Of a DNA stretch of 5,042 nucleotides, positions 4,403 to 5,042 are shown in pieces. Below the pieces are notes generated by a model. That model did not search any database and had not been told where the DNA came from. It saw only the letters and a list, made by a program, of their open reading frames with translations. The stretch is from the NCBI GenBank assembly GCA_021161685.1, contig JAGHAD010000145.1, positions 1 to 5,042 of the forward strand, in the 5' to 3' direction. A program made the translations under genes and the position numbers. Position 1 is the first letter of the stretch. The number at the start of each line of letters is the position of its first letter. The stretch is from Thermoplasmata archaeon (GTDB taxonomy: Archaea > Thermoplasmatota > E2 > DHVEG-1 > B18-G2).

Positions 4403-5042
4403 GGAACAGGATCTTGAAGATAGATCTCACCACCTACAGATATGAGATTGAGGACAGGAAAGATTTATTTGAGGAATGGATCGGAGGCACAGGGGTTGCG
4501 ATACAGTTACTGAGAGAAGAGATGAACCCACATGTCGATCCTCTCGGTGAGGAGAATGTCATAGTGTTTGCAGTTGGTCCTTTCACACCAGCGTATCCTC
4601 TTGCATCAAAGACCGTAGCCATGTTCAAGAGTCCGCTGACCAACAACCTGGGAGAAAGTCATGCCGGAGGTAGAACTGCATGCGCAATAGCCAATGCTGG
4701 ATATGGAGCTATCGTGATCAAAGGCAGGAGTGTAAAACCGGTATATGTTGTAGTAAACAATGATAAGGTCTATTTCAGGGATGCGAGGGTGATATGGGGG
4801 ATAACCGACTCTCTGATTGTCGGAAGGATCATCGCTGAGAAGGAGGGTGGAAGGGGAGTGAGAACGGTCATGAGAATCGGCGGCGCCGGCGAGAGAATGG
4901 TAAGATACGCATGTGTAACTACAGAGACCTACAGACATTTTGGGAGACTCGGTCTTGGTGCGGTATTTGGAAGCAAAAATCTCAAAGCATTTGTCGTGAT
5001 CGGTAAGGGTAGTTATAGGGCAAAAGATGTGAAGATGTACAG
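4399..5042 (+). CDS. Aldehyde ferredoxin oxidoreductase family protein, N-terminal part (runs off the window)
   Basis: 214 codons of an AOR family protein (tungsten or molybdenum bis-pterin enzyme, usually about 600 residues), still open at the right edge. The GTG start follows a perfect ribosome binding site and overlaps the ferredoxin stop codon (GTGA). The N-terminal pterin-binding domain is clear: RILKIDLTT (4-12), W27-I-G-G-T-G32, DPLGEEN (47-53), AVGPFTP, F76-K-S-P-L-T81, GESHAGG (85-91), NAGYGAIVIKG (99-109), KPVYVVV, IGGAGE (160-165) and G182-R-L-G-L-G-A-V-F-G-S-K-N-L-K-A197. The cysteines that bind the enzyme's own [4Fe-4S] cluster would lie in the missing C-terminal two thirds. Family members oxidise aldehydes to acids with ferredoxin, and some reduce acids or carry out benzoyl-CoA reduction (BamB). 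The four-cluster partner favours the multi-subunit WOR5/AorAB/YdhV type over single-subunit AOR. The substrate cannot be read from this fragment. Confidence 0.9.
   Translation, partial: MRNRILKIDLTTYRYEIEDRKDLFEEWIGGTGVAIQLLREEMNPHVDPLGEENVIVFAVGPFTPAYPLASKTVAMFKSPLTNNLGESHAGGRTACAIANAGYGAIVIKGRSVKPVYVVVNNDKVYFRDARVIWGITDSLIVGRIIAEKEGGRGVRTVMRIGGAGERMVRYACVTTETYRHFGRLGLGAVFGSKNLKAFVVIGKGSYRAKDVKMY

Noticed and set aside
4884..4891. Second copy of CGCCGGCG inside the AOR gene as a repeated regulatory element
   Set aside because: It encodes part of the conserved GGAGE segment, so codon content explains it.
4434..4938. Minus-strand open frames over the AOR gene
   Set aside because: The plus frame contains continuous AOR domain motifs; the minus frames have none.
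4399..5042. A frameshift or pseudogene at the ferredoxin-AOR junction because AOR lacks a nearby ATG
   Set aside because: A GTG start with a perfect ribosome binding site and normal N-terminal domain sequence explains the arrangement.

Overview
This window looks like a piece of an archaeal chromosome, most likely from an anaerobic thermophile. The signs are: archaeal BRE/TATA-type promoter elements about 28-37 bases upstream of start codons that lack a ribosome binding site; internal genes preceded by the archaeal Shine-Dalgarno core GGTGA; strong use of AGA/AGG for Arg and ATA for Ile; a tungsten/molybdopterin aldehyde oxidoreductase with a four-cluster ferredoxin partner; and an iron-sulfur flavoprotein. 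Archaeoglobus-like or other anaerobic archaeal lineages would fit, but I cannot place it to genus from the sequence alone.

Layout. Positions 1-39 are probably the last codons of an upstream gene. 86-1279 (+) is a 12-helix MFS transporter of the SLC45/GPH-like type, apparently leaderless. A 105-base gap then holds a T-rich stretch and a perfect 10-bp inverted repeat that flanks a TATA-like box. Next comes a two-gene operon: a stand-alone SCP2 sterol-carrier/lipid-binding domain protein (1385-1723, +) and a classical NAD(P)-dependent short-chain dehydrogenase (1732-2502, +). Its last stop codon abuts the stop codon of an opposing operon. That operon (transcribed from 3851 down to 2503) makes a divergent beta-keto acid cleavage enzyme (BKACE/DUF849) followed, with an ATGA overlap, by an iron-sulfur flavoprotein-type FMN reductase. 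A 146-base divergent promoter region (3852-3997) then leads into a rightward operon: a 16-cysteine, four-[4Fe-4S] ferredoxin-like subunit (3998-4402) and, overlapping it by GTGA, the first 214 codons of an aldehyde ferredoxin oxidoreductase (AOR) family protein that runs off the right edge.

How the genes may work together (inference): BKACE chemistry would convert a beta-keto acid plus acetyl-CoA to acetoacetate and a new acyl-CoA. An SDR could interconvert keto/hydroxy intermediates, SCP2 could carry a hydrophobic (acyl) substrate, and the AOR with its electron-transfer subunit would handle aldehyde/acid redox with low-potential electrons. The MFS protein could import the substrate. The genes lie in three or four separate transcription units, so a shared pathway is a hypothesis. 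The most unusual points are the BKACE that keeps the metal-site residues but departs from the family in other active-site segments, its coupling to a flavoprotein, and the dyad around the SCP2-SDR promoter. No RNA genes, CRISPR arrays or mobile elements were seen, and no gene-free stretch exceeds 300 bases.
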